A stretch of 64,000 nucleotides of DNA, taken from Paenibacillaceae bacterium. GTDB taxonomy: Bacteria; Bacillota; Clostridia; Lachnospirales; Lachnospiraceae. The stretch's first letter is position 1. Each line of letters opens with the position of its first letter. Location of the stretch: contig SVDS01000002.1 of assembly GCA_015057715.1 (NCBI GenBank), positions 37,410 to 101,409 of the forward strand. Direction: 5' to 3'. The notes under the pieces are model-generated. The model had not been told where the DNA came from. It did not search any database and saw nothing but the letters and a program-made list of their open reading frames with translations. Of the stretch, positions 9,575 to 17,916 are shown one piece after another. The translations under genes were made by a program, and so were the position numbers.

Positions 9575-10966
9575 TTAATTTTCATAAATCTCTTGTCCAT
9601 GTAAAGTTACGTCATCCGGTGTTATCAGGATATCTGAACCACCGTCATTCTTAAGATTCACTTCTGTTTCAGAATTAACTTCAATCTCTGGAGCTTCGAA
9701 TCGTATTTCGCTCCCTGCAGATAAAACAATCCCTTTTTTTGACTTGATTGTTGTAATCCCGTCTTTTCCCAGGCTTATATAACCTCCATGGGATCCAGTT
9801 TCAATCAGTATTCCATCTTTTTTGTATTTCACCTGACTTCCATAAGGACTGCGGATACTTCTGACATCAGGAGTTCCTTTACTTTCTCCTTTTATATTGG
9901 TAACACCGTACGCATCTGCTTCAACACAAGTCGGAAAATAAATCCGTATGCTCTCGCCTTTTTCTGGCATACAATACCATCCGCTTCCATCTGCTGAAGC
10001 TGCGACTGTAGAATAAGGAAACCAGTATTTGCTTTCCTTGCACTGCAGCCTGTCCTCTGCCAGTGTTACCTGAATTTTATCTCTGGAAACTGCATCAACT
10101 TTTCCATCTACGGAAATTCCTGCGATTCTCTCATTATATTTACGCATCATGGCGAGACCTTTTTTCTGTGTCAATTCATATCGGCTGACAAGAATCCCTC
10201 CTTCCAAAGTTCGTTCTAAATAACTGATGAACCAGGGGGCTGAGCCGTAAGTCACCTGGCTGCCAATCGGCAGAACATCATAACCGGTCACCATATAACT
10301 GATAAAATCTGTCTGCAGCAGATCCTCTTTTCCATTTTTCATTAATAAACGGTATCTGTCTAAATTCATTTTCATCCGGAATGGATTATTATCCCATTCT
10401 ACGTCTTCTACCTGTAAGGAAAGCCCTGCCTTTATCTGTATCCCGTCTCCAATAGCACCTGGATATATGCTATCGGAATACTTTGATAGAAATCTACATA
10501 AAAATTCCCAATCCGTCTCTTCATACTGATAAATAAGCTCTCCGATAGGTTCATTAGGTATATTTTTTAAACAATCCGGTGATGGGTATTCAGAAAGAAT
10601 CTGATCAATGACCTGATGGGAAGTCATAGATAAATTCTGAAAACATCTTGTTTCCCTGGATATATCCATCCAATAGGTTGAATCCAGCATTTTCATTGTT
10701 AAAACCCGATGTTCCCCTTCTCTGTACAGAGTATGTGCTGTCAATGCACCTCTGAATAATATCTGTTCCCCCTCCTCAGCCAAATATTTTAGGGCAACGG
10801 TTTGAGGCATTTCATAAAACAGACTGTCTCCCATTTCTGCGTCCAGCAATACAGTAACCGAAAGCTCGGCATGCCGATTAGGGTAATGATTGATTTTTAA
10901 GTCGAGAATAGAAATTATCTCTCCAAAAGAAAAAAAAAGGTCTTTATATGTAATACCATTTTTCAT
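9575..10966 (-). CDS. VgrG/phage gpD-like spike protein (paralogue 2)
   Basis: 463 residues, clearly paralogous to the downstream VgrG-like protein. It has YQYEETDWEFLCRFLSKY near residue 150 and WFPYSTVAASADGSGWYC followed by MPEKGESIRIYFPT near 330. The C-terminal 100 residues form short beta repeats (TIKSKKGIVLSAGSEIRFE). It ends in DVTLHGQEIYEN. The gene overlaps the preceding 201-residue gene by 4 bp (ATGA), implying translational coupling. Two adjacent spike genes plus a third spike domain in the RHS fusion suggest either alternative spikes or a heterotrimer. The spike role follows from the family; the stoichiometry is unknown. Confidence 0.72.
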   Translation of the reverse strand: MKNGITYKDLFFSFGEIISILDLKINHYPNRHAELSVTVLLDAEMGDSLFYEMPQTVALKYLAEEGEQILFRGALTAHTLYREGEHRVLTMKMLDSTYWMDISRETRCFQNLSMTSHQVIDQILSEYPSPDCLKNIPNEPIGELIYQYEETDWEFLCRFLSKYSDSIYPGAIGDGIQIKAGLSLQVEDVEWDNNPFRMKMNLDRYRLLMKNGKEDLLQTDFISYMVTGYDVLPIGSQVTYGSAPWFISYLERTLEGGILVSRYELTQKKGLAMMRKYNERIAGISVDGKVDAVSRDKIQVTLAEDRLQCKESKYWFPYSTVAASADGSGWYCMPEKGESIRIYFPTCVEADAYGVTNIKGESKGTPDVRSIRSPYGSQVKYKKDGILIETGSHGGYISLGKDGITTIKSKKGIVLSAGSEIRFEAPEIEVNSETEVNLKNDGGSDILITPDDVTLHGQEIYEN

Positions 10967-11568
10967 ACTTTATCACTCCTTTGCAGCTGCTCATGGCTCT
11001 CCAGCAGCAGAGCCTCCAGTAAACGTCCAAATGTATTTTTATCCTTTAGCATGCAATTATAATTACCCATAACCCTGCGGTTATGTTTATGAATCCGATA
11101 TACAAGGTTATACGTCCAAGTGTTTTTTTCACAAACCTCATAACATATATAATCCATATACGTTAATTTTCTAGTTAAGAAATTTCTGACTTGGTTTCCA
11201 GCTCTTTTCAAATCCCTTTCTATATTACTTCTCCATACCTCCAAAGGAATATCTTCCATATCCTTAGGCAAATGGATAATAAGCTGAACCGTTCCTGATT
11301 TTGGATTCATCCGTAAGAGTGCATCTTCATTTGTTTCACATGCTGCATCCGCATCTTCAATTTTTATTAACGGTATATTTTCTGCAAAGCAGAACACAGT
11401 TGAGAATTTCATTTCCTCTGAATCCGGCAGCTTTAATATACCCTTTTTGATTCCATCTCTAAGAGTTTCTAAATCCCAGCCTCTTTCCTCCCCGGTCTCT
11501 TCTTTTCTTTTTTCTTCAAGTTTCTTTTCCCGTTCCCATGCGGCAATCCGCTCATCCATCTGTTCCAT
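10963..11568 (-). CDS. Unrecognised 201-aa protein, possible Mog1/PsbP-fold (Eag-like) chaperone
   Basis: The first 30 residues are charged and helical (REKKLEEKRKEETGEERG). The rest alternates strand and helix in an order that recalls the PsbP/Mog1 fold of DUF1795 Eag chaperones: GTVQLIIHLPKDMEDI, then an amphipathic helix, then TWTYNLVYRIHKHNRRVMGN and a final helix FGRLLEALLLES. Eag chaperones bind the hydrophobic segments of type VI effectors, and the RHS fusion here has such a segment. The resemblance is by eye and weak; a small baseplate protein is equally possible. It is coupled by a 4-bp overlap to a spike gene. Confidence 0.4.
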   Translation of the reverse strand: MEQMDERIAAWEREKKLEEKRKEETGEERGWDLETLRDGIKKGILKLPDSEEMKFSTVFCFAENIPLIKIEDADAACETNEDALLRMNPKSGTVQLIIHLPKDMEDIPLEVWRSNIERDLKRAGNQVRNFLTRKLTYMDYICYEVCEKNTWTYNLVYRIHKHNRRVMGNYNCMLKDKNTFGRLLEALLLESHEQLQRSDKV

Positions 11569-11658
11569 AAAGTCCTCCTTCTGAAATATTGTGTCTACAG
11601 ATTCATAACGCTCCTTTTGTTCTAATTGCCGATTAAATCACAAAACTCATGTCATCGT

Positions 11659-12435
11659 TTAAATGAGCAGCATCCCCCTGTTACCATGGCTTCCTGTTCT
11701 TCTCTTAAATTCACCTTTTCCATTATCTTTCAATATTTCCAGGAGTCCCCTGTAGATAGCTCCATTTCCATTGCCGTTAAAATCCTCCCCATGTCTGGCT
11801 GAAAGGTATTCTTCCATGCAGGAAACTGATACTACTCCATCATTTGATAAGGCCGCCATAGAAAAGCCGGCATCCAGTGGATCGGAGACTCCGCCTTTTA
11901 TTAACTCTCTGGCAAACTGGCAGACGAGCCTGGGATTTAACGTGCTTCCTCCCGCTGCTGCATAGGGCTGGTAAATCAAGTTGATGGTATCGTATTCCGT
12001 GGAGTAATCGGAAAAACTCTCATAGGTACTACGGAGCCTGGCTCCGTTTTGCAGCCGGAACCTGCATAATTCCATTTCAGTCACACCATCTGCTTTTTTC
12101 TCTTCCAGTACAATCCTGGTGTTCCCGATAATTCTTCCCATTTCCATTGCTTCCGTAAGAAATTGCACTTTTAAATACCGCATTCTGTCTTCAGCTTTAC
12201 AGTCCATAATAAAAGGCTCCGTCAACATATACAGTTTTTCACTGTGATAAATAATTCCTGGAGAAACGGTCAGCACACTATTATCCCAGTTGAAACTGCA
12301 GCCATTTACTATACCGTCGCCAAACCCCTGAAATGACAAATCAAATAAATTCTTCGGGTAATCCCTTAACTGATCCAGCATCTCTACCCTGAGAAGCCTC
12401 TTTTTCTCAAATTGAGGATAAACATATTGAAACAT
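11659..12435 (-). CDS. Putative baseplate-associated protein, 258 aa
   Basis: The start is the ATG at 12435, preceded by AGGAGG at 7 nt; a longer frame begins at 12456. The N-terminus (FQYVYPQFEKKRLLRVEMLD, then LRDYP and a Gly-Phe-Gly-Asp-Gly segment) is followed by beta strands around SPGIIYHSEKLYML. This is reminiscent of phage/T6SS baseplate or fibre-base proteins (gp8/TssK N-terminal shoulder or DUF4815), but no diagnostic motif allows a firm assignment. The C-terminal 50 residues are Gly/Asn-rich. It lies in a tight run of genes between the ATPase/PP2C block and the spike genes, where wedge components would be expected. Confidence 0.4.
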   Translation of the reverse strand: MFQYVYPQFEKKRLLRVEMLDQLRDYPKNLFDLSFQGFGDGIVNGCSFNWDNSVLTVSPGIIYHSEKLYMLTEPFIMDCKAEDRMRYLKVQFLTEAMEMGRIIGNTRIVLEEKKADGVTEMELCRFRLQNGARLRSTYESFSDYSTEYDTINLIYQPYAAAGGSTLNPRLVCQFARELIKGGVSDPLDAGFSMAALSNDGVVSVSCMEEYLSARHGEDFNGNGNGAIYRGLLEILKDNGKGEFKRRTGSHGNRGMLLI

Positions 12436-12449
12436 CTCACCGCCTCCTG

Positions 12450-13145
12450 TCAGCACATAATAATTTCATCTATTTCCATTGTTTCTTCAATTCCCATAAT
12501 TCCAAAGTGGTGTTCATAATAAATCTCCACATGATAAGGCAATTCAACAAACATCTTGACCAGAAACTTCATTTTTCCATCTAATGTCTTATCCATCTTT
12601 CTGCCAATGAACACCAGTATTTCATAGGAATTCTGGTTGCTGTGATACACGATATTATCGGGAATCAATTCTTCCATCATATCCTTAAACATATCCAGGG
12701 AGCTGCCGGTTTCATACTGCTTCAACATACCGCTTAAGATAAATTCCCGTTCATCCCGGGTAAACAGACCTATGGCATATCTGGATAATTCTCCAAATGC
12801 ACATTCCTCCAAATCCCGGTACAGGAGCTTTTTATGATACTCCTCCTTTGTCATACCTGACAAAGCATCATTTTGAGCGAGAAGATGGAAGATCAGGTGA
12901 AACAGATTATCACGTAGCATGGGATAATCTTTAAGATCCGGCTGATAGAAAATCTTGAAAATATTGTAGAAACGGTAATACGGATTAACTTCAATTACTT
13001 CCCCCTCTCTCATCTCTTCCTGATTTAAGCATGGAATGGACAATTCCATATAGGAGCTAAACCTGTGGGGCATTTTAAAACGCACTGTAGATTCCGTCAC
13101 GCCCTGCTTTCTCAGCTGAAGCATTGCTTCCCACAAATAATTCAT
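12450..13145 (-). CDS. Unrecognised 231-aa protein, putative baseplate component
   Basis: The ATG at 13145 overlaps the stop of the previous gene (ATGA) and has GGAGG about 8 nt upstream, so translation is probably coupled. The protein is a mixed alpha/beta globular chain without signal peptide or membrane helix. It opens with NYLWEAMLQLRKQGVTESTV and ends in a strand-rich tail containing HVEIYYEHHFGIMG. I do not recognise a family. Coupling to the 429-residue gene suggests the two proteins form a complex, as TssF/TssG or gp6/gp53 wedges do. That comparison is positional only. Confidence 0.4.
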   Translation of the reverse strand: MNYLWEAMLQLRKQGVTESTVRFKMPHRFSSYMELSIPCLNQEEMREGEVIEVNPYYRFYNIFKIFYQPDLKDYPMLRDNLFHLIFHLLAQNDALSGMTKEEYHKKLLYRDLEECAFGELSRYAIGLFTRDEREFILSGMLKQYETGSSLDMFKDMMEELIPDNIVYHSNQNSYEILVFIGRKMDKTLDGKMKFLVKMFVELPYHVEIYYEHHFGIMGIEETMEIDEIIMC

Positions 13146-14431
13146 ATGAGCTTTCCTCCGCATTCATATTCCGGATACAATTCCTGAACCTCTGAGGTAA
13201 TAAAGCTTGCTAAATCCCGCAAAAGCCACTTTTCTCTCCCTCTTGCTTTAAAGTAAATAACTAACCTCTTTTTCCCCGACCGGTCCCGGATCTCATCCTC
13301 CATAAAAAAATTCATGGGATAGGTTTCCAAAGCCTCCTGGTTCTGTTCTAAAAGTGCACAGTCCTTATATTCGATAAACTCCTCCAGTCCAAATCCACGA
13401 ATAAACCGCTCCAGTTCCCCTTTTGTCTTCACCATCTGTCTTGTTTTTTCCTGAAAACGTTCAGCAAACCCATCTTTTCTCAAATTTTCCATAACAGGAT
13501 AGGTGTAACGATCAATTTTCTGGTCGGCCCCACTCCTGATCATATACACATCCCATTTTTTCGCATTTGCAATCTTTCCTGTTACAAGAAGCTTTTCTCC
13601 GCTTTGTCTGACGCTTCGAATTCCTGCTTTTTCTTCCACCAGGTATGAGTGGTCTGTTCCAAAATCACGAATGGAAATCACGTGTTCATAGTTTTCATGA
13701 TCACTGCAGGCCACTGGAAATCCAACACTTTCCAGCTTTAAATGCCTTACATTCCAAATTGGTATCATATCGTACTGAACAAATGGATTATATTCTCCAA
13801 AATCTGCTCCAAAGCTGGTAATAACCTCATCGTCACCAATCTCATCCGGGAGACTGGTAATACAGATATCCGCCATCTTAAACAGATAGGGGGCATTAAT
13901 TGTTTTCCAGGGTATGCCATTTTTCATAAACAGGTGATAAAGATGCTCTAACTCCTGCCTGTATCGTTTGCTGGGCTCCAGTGAAATGGAAACAGGATAT
14001 TCCTCTCCTATCTTTAACCTACCGGTAAAGTTGTCCTGATTTTTTAAGACTTCCTCCACCTCCATGGCATCGCAACGGAGAAATACGGTAGTAAGACAGA
14101 AACGTCCTTCCTCCTCAAGTTTTTTTCTTACCTCAGAAATCTCAAAAACCTGAGTATCCAAATCCGATTCACAAATGGGAGTCATTAAATGATGGGAATT
14201 GTCTAAATATCCACGTTCTATAATGCCTGTCCGAATCAGATAGCGGTTCACATCATACACCAGATCATTCATTACCCGCTCCTCTAACATGCGGTACATC
14301 TGGACATTTGTCTCATACAGTTCTAAAAAAACTCCCTCCATCAGATTTTTAAATACAATCCTCTCCTCCAAATTGGTGATTGACTGTATCTCTTCCCGGA
14401 TCATTGCCTTCATCTCTTCTATCTGATCCAT
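13142..14431 (-). CDS. Unrecognised 429-aa protein, putative baseplate wedge protein
   Basis: The N-terminal about 70 residues are helical (MKAMIREEIQSITNLEERIV). The remainder is strand-rich, with a central KMADICITSLPDEIGDDEVI segment and a C-terminal RLVIYFKARGREKWLLRDLA block. No signal peptide or membrane helix is present. The length and its place before a coupled 231-residue gene suggest a wedge-type baseplate protein, but there is no motif match to TssF, gp6 or gpJ that I can defend. It is the last gene before the A/T-rich inserted gene. Confidence 0.4.
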   Translation of the reverse strand: MDQIEEMKAMIREEIQSITNLEERIVFKNLMEGVFLELYETNVQMYRMLEERVMNDLVYDVNRYLIRTGIIERGYLDNSHHLMTPICESDLDTQVFEISEVRKKLEEEGRFCLTTVFLRCDAMEVEEVLKNQDNFTGRLKIGEEYPVSISLEPSKRYRQELEHLYHLFMKNGIPWKTINAPYLFKMADICITSLPDEIGDDEVITSFGADFGEYNPFVQYDMIPIWNVRHLKLESVGFPVACSDHENYEHVISIRDFGTDHSYLVEEKAGIRSVRQSGEKLLVTGKIANAKKWDVYMIRSGADQKIDRYTYPVMENLRKDGFAERFQEKTRQMVKTKGELERFIRGFGLEEFIEYKDCALLEQNQEALETYPMNFFMEDEIRDRSGKKRLVIYFKARGREKWLLRDLASFITSEVQELYPEYECGGKLI

Positions 14432-14489
14432 TCGTACCTGTCCTCCTAACGTTTATTGCCATTTTTGTAATTCCTTTTATCTTTTATTG

Positions 14490-15338
14490 TTATTTCTCAG
14501 TACTCATCCTTATATCAAATTTCTTTATTAATTCTATTGAACTCTTTGAATCATTTGAATTATTTTTCTTATTTTGTGAAATCATTAAATTCGATTTTTC
14601 TTCTTCTGCTACATTTATATTTTTAAAATCTTTTCCACTTTTAGATATATAATATGTAAATTGAATGTCACAATTATTTGACTCTTCTAGTAACTCATTT
14701 ATTGTATTAATAATTATTTGCTCGTTACCTTTCATCTCATTATTATCAGGAGTAAACAAATTAATATTGATATCCAGTCTAGTAAAATCACTTTTTAGAA
14801 AGTCTAGTAATTGCGATTTTGGCGTTATACTATTATTAAATGTTAAATCTGGATAGATACTAATTACTAACTTATATTCCTTTAAAATACCATCTAATTC
14901 ATTTTCAATACACGCTCTCAACTCATTCCGAAGAAATTTCCAACAATAATTATCTCGTATTTGCTCACTGTATTGATTATTATTTGTATCAATATCAAAA
15001 TAAACACGAAATACATAATTGGGATCCTCCAATGATGAGGCCTCATAACAAAGTTTATAATTATGTTCTACTTGTCCTGGTATAAAAGATTCAACATCAT
15101 TAAAGCCATCAGGGTTAACCAAAAATTTTATTCCATATTTATTTTCAAGATAATTTTCTGCTCTCTCAACAATTTTTGCCTCCCGAATTTGCGTTTCTTG
15201 GTCCTCTATCTTTTGCTTTTCTTTCATTTTTATTAATAACATCACAAAAGCACCAAATATGATTCCAATTATTAATAATGCTGTAATCACTACTGTAAAT
15301 ATGATTAGAATAATTTTTTTATTAGAACTGTCTTTCAT
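14490..15338 (-). CDS. A/T-rich single-pass membrane protein, unknown function, likely inserted
   Basis: 282 residues. The start ATG has GGGAGA upstream. Residues about 8-35 form one long hydrophobic helix (IIFTVVITALLIIGIIFGAF), then a charged linker KMKEKQKIEDQETQIREAKI, then a soluble alpha/beta domain rich in Asn, Ile and Lys that ends with a low-complexity Asn/Ser/Lys tail. The DNA is visibly more A/T-rich than the genes on either side and codon choice differs, which suggests recent acquisition. It interrupts an otherwise tightly packed operon, between the ATPase gene and the putative baseplate genes. It could be a membrane immunity protein or a strain-specific accessory factor. No family was recognised. 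Confidence 0.6.
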   Translation of the reverse strand: MKDSSNKKIILIIFTVVITALLIIGIIFGAFVMLLIKMKEKQKIEDQETQIREAKIVERAENYLENKYGIKFLVNPDGFNDVESFIPGQVEHNYKLCYEASSLEDPNYVFRVYFDIDTNNNQYSEQIRDNYCWKFLRNELRACIENELDGILKEYKLVISIYPDLTFNNSITPKSQLLDFLKSDFTRLDININLFTPDNNEMKGNEQIIINTINELLEESNNCDIQFTYYISKSGKDFKNINVAEEEKSNLMISQNKKNNSNDSKSSIELIKKFDIRMSTEK

Positions 15339-15429
15339 ATTTATCTCCCACCACCGTCTCTATAGAACCAGCTTTTTAAGGAATGATCCGGAAGCTAAGT
15401 AAAGATCCAGATTAATTTCTTCCATCAAT

Positions 15430-17901
15430 TTACTTCCTCCCATCAAAGAAGTTCTCTTCCCACGTATCATCCTCAAAATCGAAGAATGTCTCTTTTCCTT
15501 TATATAGCACCTCATTTTCCCTCAAAACCGGAAGCACAATAAAGCCCCATCTTTTTCTGGATACCCATACGAAAAATTTCATCTCACCTTCCAAAATGGT
15601 ATCTGTCTCCTCCTGAATGACACTACCTGCATACTGAGTGTCGATCTCTTCCTGGGTTGTCTGGTCAAAAGAGGCTGTATCATACTGAAAATAACAGGTT
15701 TTTAAATGTTTTCCCTTTTCATCATTTAAATAAAGGTCCAGCTGCTTTCCGACCATAAACCGGGAAATGCATCCGATATGTTCTTCCGGATCCAGGCTTC
15801 GAATCAGTATCTTTTCCTGGTTTTCATGGGTATAAGCCATAATTTCATAAGGAAGTGTCCGAACCTGATAATTCTGATTTACCTTCATATATCCTCTCTT
15901 ACAATTCATGAAGTAGGAAAGTGCACCAGTTAGACAGCACATTTTCAGTTCAGTTTCATCTGCTTCTCTCTTTGTATTCTGAATCAGTTTTCCTGGGACA
16001 TACTGCTTTAAAGCCTCCGTAAACAGACTTGATTTGCAGGATTGACCCGTAAGTTTTAGCATCTCATAGTCCTGAAGCTCCCCCTGCTCAAATTTCTGAT
16101 CCAGAAAGCGTTCCATAACATGGTAGATATCCGGTCTTAAAATTCTCTCAATTTCATTTAAGTATAGAGAAAATGTTATTTCCCGGTCAGCATGAACCAG
16201 ATGCCCATCCTCAAATACAGAAAGCTTCCATTTGTCCAGAAACATCTGATTCCTTTCCTCACTTCGCGTAGTACTGATTAAAAGCTCGTATTGAAATTTT
16301 GCCTGGAAAAATGATTTTTTAACCTCTTCTGCAAGCTGAAATAAATAGTAATAATTGTTTTTTACACGGAAATACGATTCTCTGTCCCGTTCTTCATATT
16401 CCTTAAAACAGGTTGGGAGAAATTTCTCCGCTCTCTTATATTGATCCGTTAATTCCTGAATGTCGTCTCCTTCATTAGTAAATCCTGGTTCTTCTGCTTT
16501 TATATATCCCCATGCCTTTGCAATCCTGATCTTAAGCATTTGCAGAATACGATATGTCAGATTATTTCCGCCAAAATTCGTATCCCCGTTTTCATAGCTT
16601 GTCTCCAGATCAATGGTGTAGGAAACCCGGCTGTTATCAATTAAGAAGCGGCCCGAAGTCAGATCTGTAGTACCGCCTCCACAGTCAATGATCAGCGCAT
16701 GATATTTTCGTCCCCTCTCATAGAGATTCTGACTAATCATTCCATATATGCTGTGAAAGAGAACTGCCATCCCCTCATCAAGTTCACAGCTCACGGAATA
16801 ATCCGGTAAAAGCTCCTTAAACAATTCCTGGAACTTTTCTTTCTGGCGGATTGGAGCAAGAAACTGTATATTTTGGAAGCTGCATTTAAACTGCTGCTTG
16901 GCAAGATCAATTAAATACTCCAAAAATGCCTTCAGCATATCCCGGCGTGGAATTAAATATTTATAACCGCTTTTTAAAATCACGCCTTCCGGACGGTTAG
17001 GATCGCTGATCCACCGTTTCATATCGTAAAAAACAGGGATATCCTCATCCTGATAATTCTGGCTAGCCAGCGTCAGAGCATCAAAACCAAATACAAACTC
17101 TGGTTTTCCTTCGCTTTCCCTGACACCGATTACACTGGGTATAATGTTTCCGCCCCCCGCCTTCGCAATTTTAACAGACCCGTCATTTAAGCAGATTCCC
17201 ATGGCAGTGTTGGAGCTTCCAAAGTCAATTACAAGAGGAAGATCTGTTTTTGCCACCTCTTTTATTTCAATGTCTAAAAGCGGGATCCGGATTCCTTCCA
17301 TATGTCCGGGTATTACAGAATGATTTCCCTGGTAACAGTCATAAAGGAATTCTGAATCCCGCTCATTTGGGAAATACAGAATAAAATACTGATGCTTTTC
17401 CAGAGGAAGAATTTCCATGTCCTTTCCCTGGAACAAATAATAAGTATCTTTTATTTTTTTTATGTAAAAACAGGTATAAATACTGAAGTTTTCATCTACA
17501 AGAAGTAAATTTCCCTCATAGAGCAAAACATCAGATTCAACCGTATATCCGTCGAGTTCATTTAAGCCGGTTCCCTGGTGGATTGCAATTGTACCAGGTA
17601 TTCTCACATTCTGACTGGAAGTAATATGTACTAAATTCCGGTCAAAAAACTCCTGAAGACGGGACAGTCCTCCATTGCAGGATGAGGTAATATGCCGATA
17701 TTCCTTCTGCCCCCGAAAGCGCATAATCAACCTTAACAGTCCCTCCCGGTCCATAGAATTCCCAGACGGTATTACTAACTTTTCCCTGCGGCATATTTCT
17801 CTCAGCTGAAATGTAGTCATACTTTCCAGCCCGCTTTTTTTATAGGTATTTCTATCCGGTTCCTTTTTCCCCGGGTGTAAGGTATAGGTGTATCGGCTCA
17901 T
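15430..17901 (-). CDS. Hsp70/actin-fold ATPase with N-terminal SAP-like segment
   Basis: 823 residues. Residues about 25-63 (ESMTTFQLREICRREKLVIP and the following helix) resemble a SAP helix-extension-helix. A beta-rich stretch follows. The actin/Hsp70 nucleotide fold begins near residue 222 with phosphate-1 loop DFGSSNTAMG, and phosphate-2 loop IDCGGGTTDLTSG lies near 403. The chain lacks a recognisable C-terminal substrate domain of classical DnaK. Hsp70-like ATPases remodel or assemble protein complexes and work with J-domain partners; a J-domain gene lies 3.7 kb upstream in the same operon. No ClpV-like AAA+ protein is encoded here, so this protein may power sheath recycling or assembly. 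That role is inference. Confidence 0.75.
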   Translation of the reverse strand: MSRYTYTLHPGKKEPDRNTYKKSGLESMTTFQLREICRREKLVIPSGNSMDREGLLRLIMRFRGQKEYRHITSSCNGGLSRLQEFFDRNLVHITSSQNVRIPGTIAIHQGTGLNELDGYTVESDVLLYEGNLLLVDENFSIYTCFYIKKIKDTYYLFQGKDMEILPLEKHQYFILYFPNERDSEFLYDCYQGNHSVIPGHMEGIRIPLLDIEIKEVAKTDLPLVIDFGSSNTAMGICLNDGSVKIAKAGGGNIIPSVIGVRESEGKPEFVFGFDALTLASQNYQDEDIPVFYDMKRWISDPNRPEGVILKSGYKYLIPRRDMLKAFLEYLIDLAKQQFKCSFQNIQFLAPIRQKEKFQELFKELLPDYSVSCELDEGMAVLFHSIYGMISQNLYERGRKYHALIIDCGGGTTDLTSGRFLIDNSRVSYTIDLETSYENGDTNFGGNNLTYRILQMLKIRIAKAWGYIKAEEPGFTNEGDDIQELTDQYKRAEKFLPTCFKEYEERDRESYFRVKNNYYYLFQLAEEVKKSFFQAKFQYELLISTTRSEERNQMFLDKWKLSVFEDGHLVHADREITFSLYLNEIERILRPDIYHVMERFLDQKFEQGELQDYEMLKLTGQSCKSSLFTEALKQYVPGKLIQNTKREADETELKMCCLTGALSYFMNCKRGYMKVNQNYQVRTLPYEIMAYTHENQEKILIRSLDPEEHIGCISRFMVGKQLDLYLNDEKGKHLKTCYFQYDTASFDQTTQEEIDTQYAGSVIQEETDTILEGEMKFFVWVSRKRWGFIVLPVLRENEVLYKGKETFFDFEDDTWEENFFDGRK

Positions 17902-17916
17902 GTATATTTCCTCACT

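Noticed and set aside
15360..15425. A 21-codon frame as a functional gene
   Set aside because: It has a ribosome site but is very short and ends without any recognisable feature; it is kept only as a possible leftover of an interrupted gene.
15430..17901. Ordinary DnaK chaperone
   Set aside because: The N-terminal 215 residues, SAP-like segment and the non-DnaK C-terminus differ from DnaK, and no grpE is nearby; only the nucleotide fold is shared.
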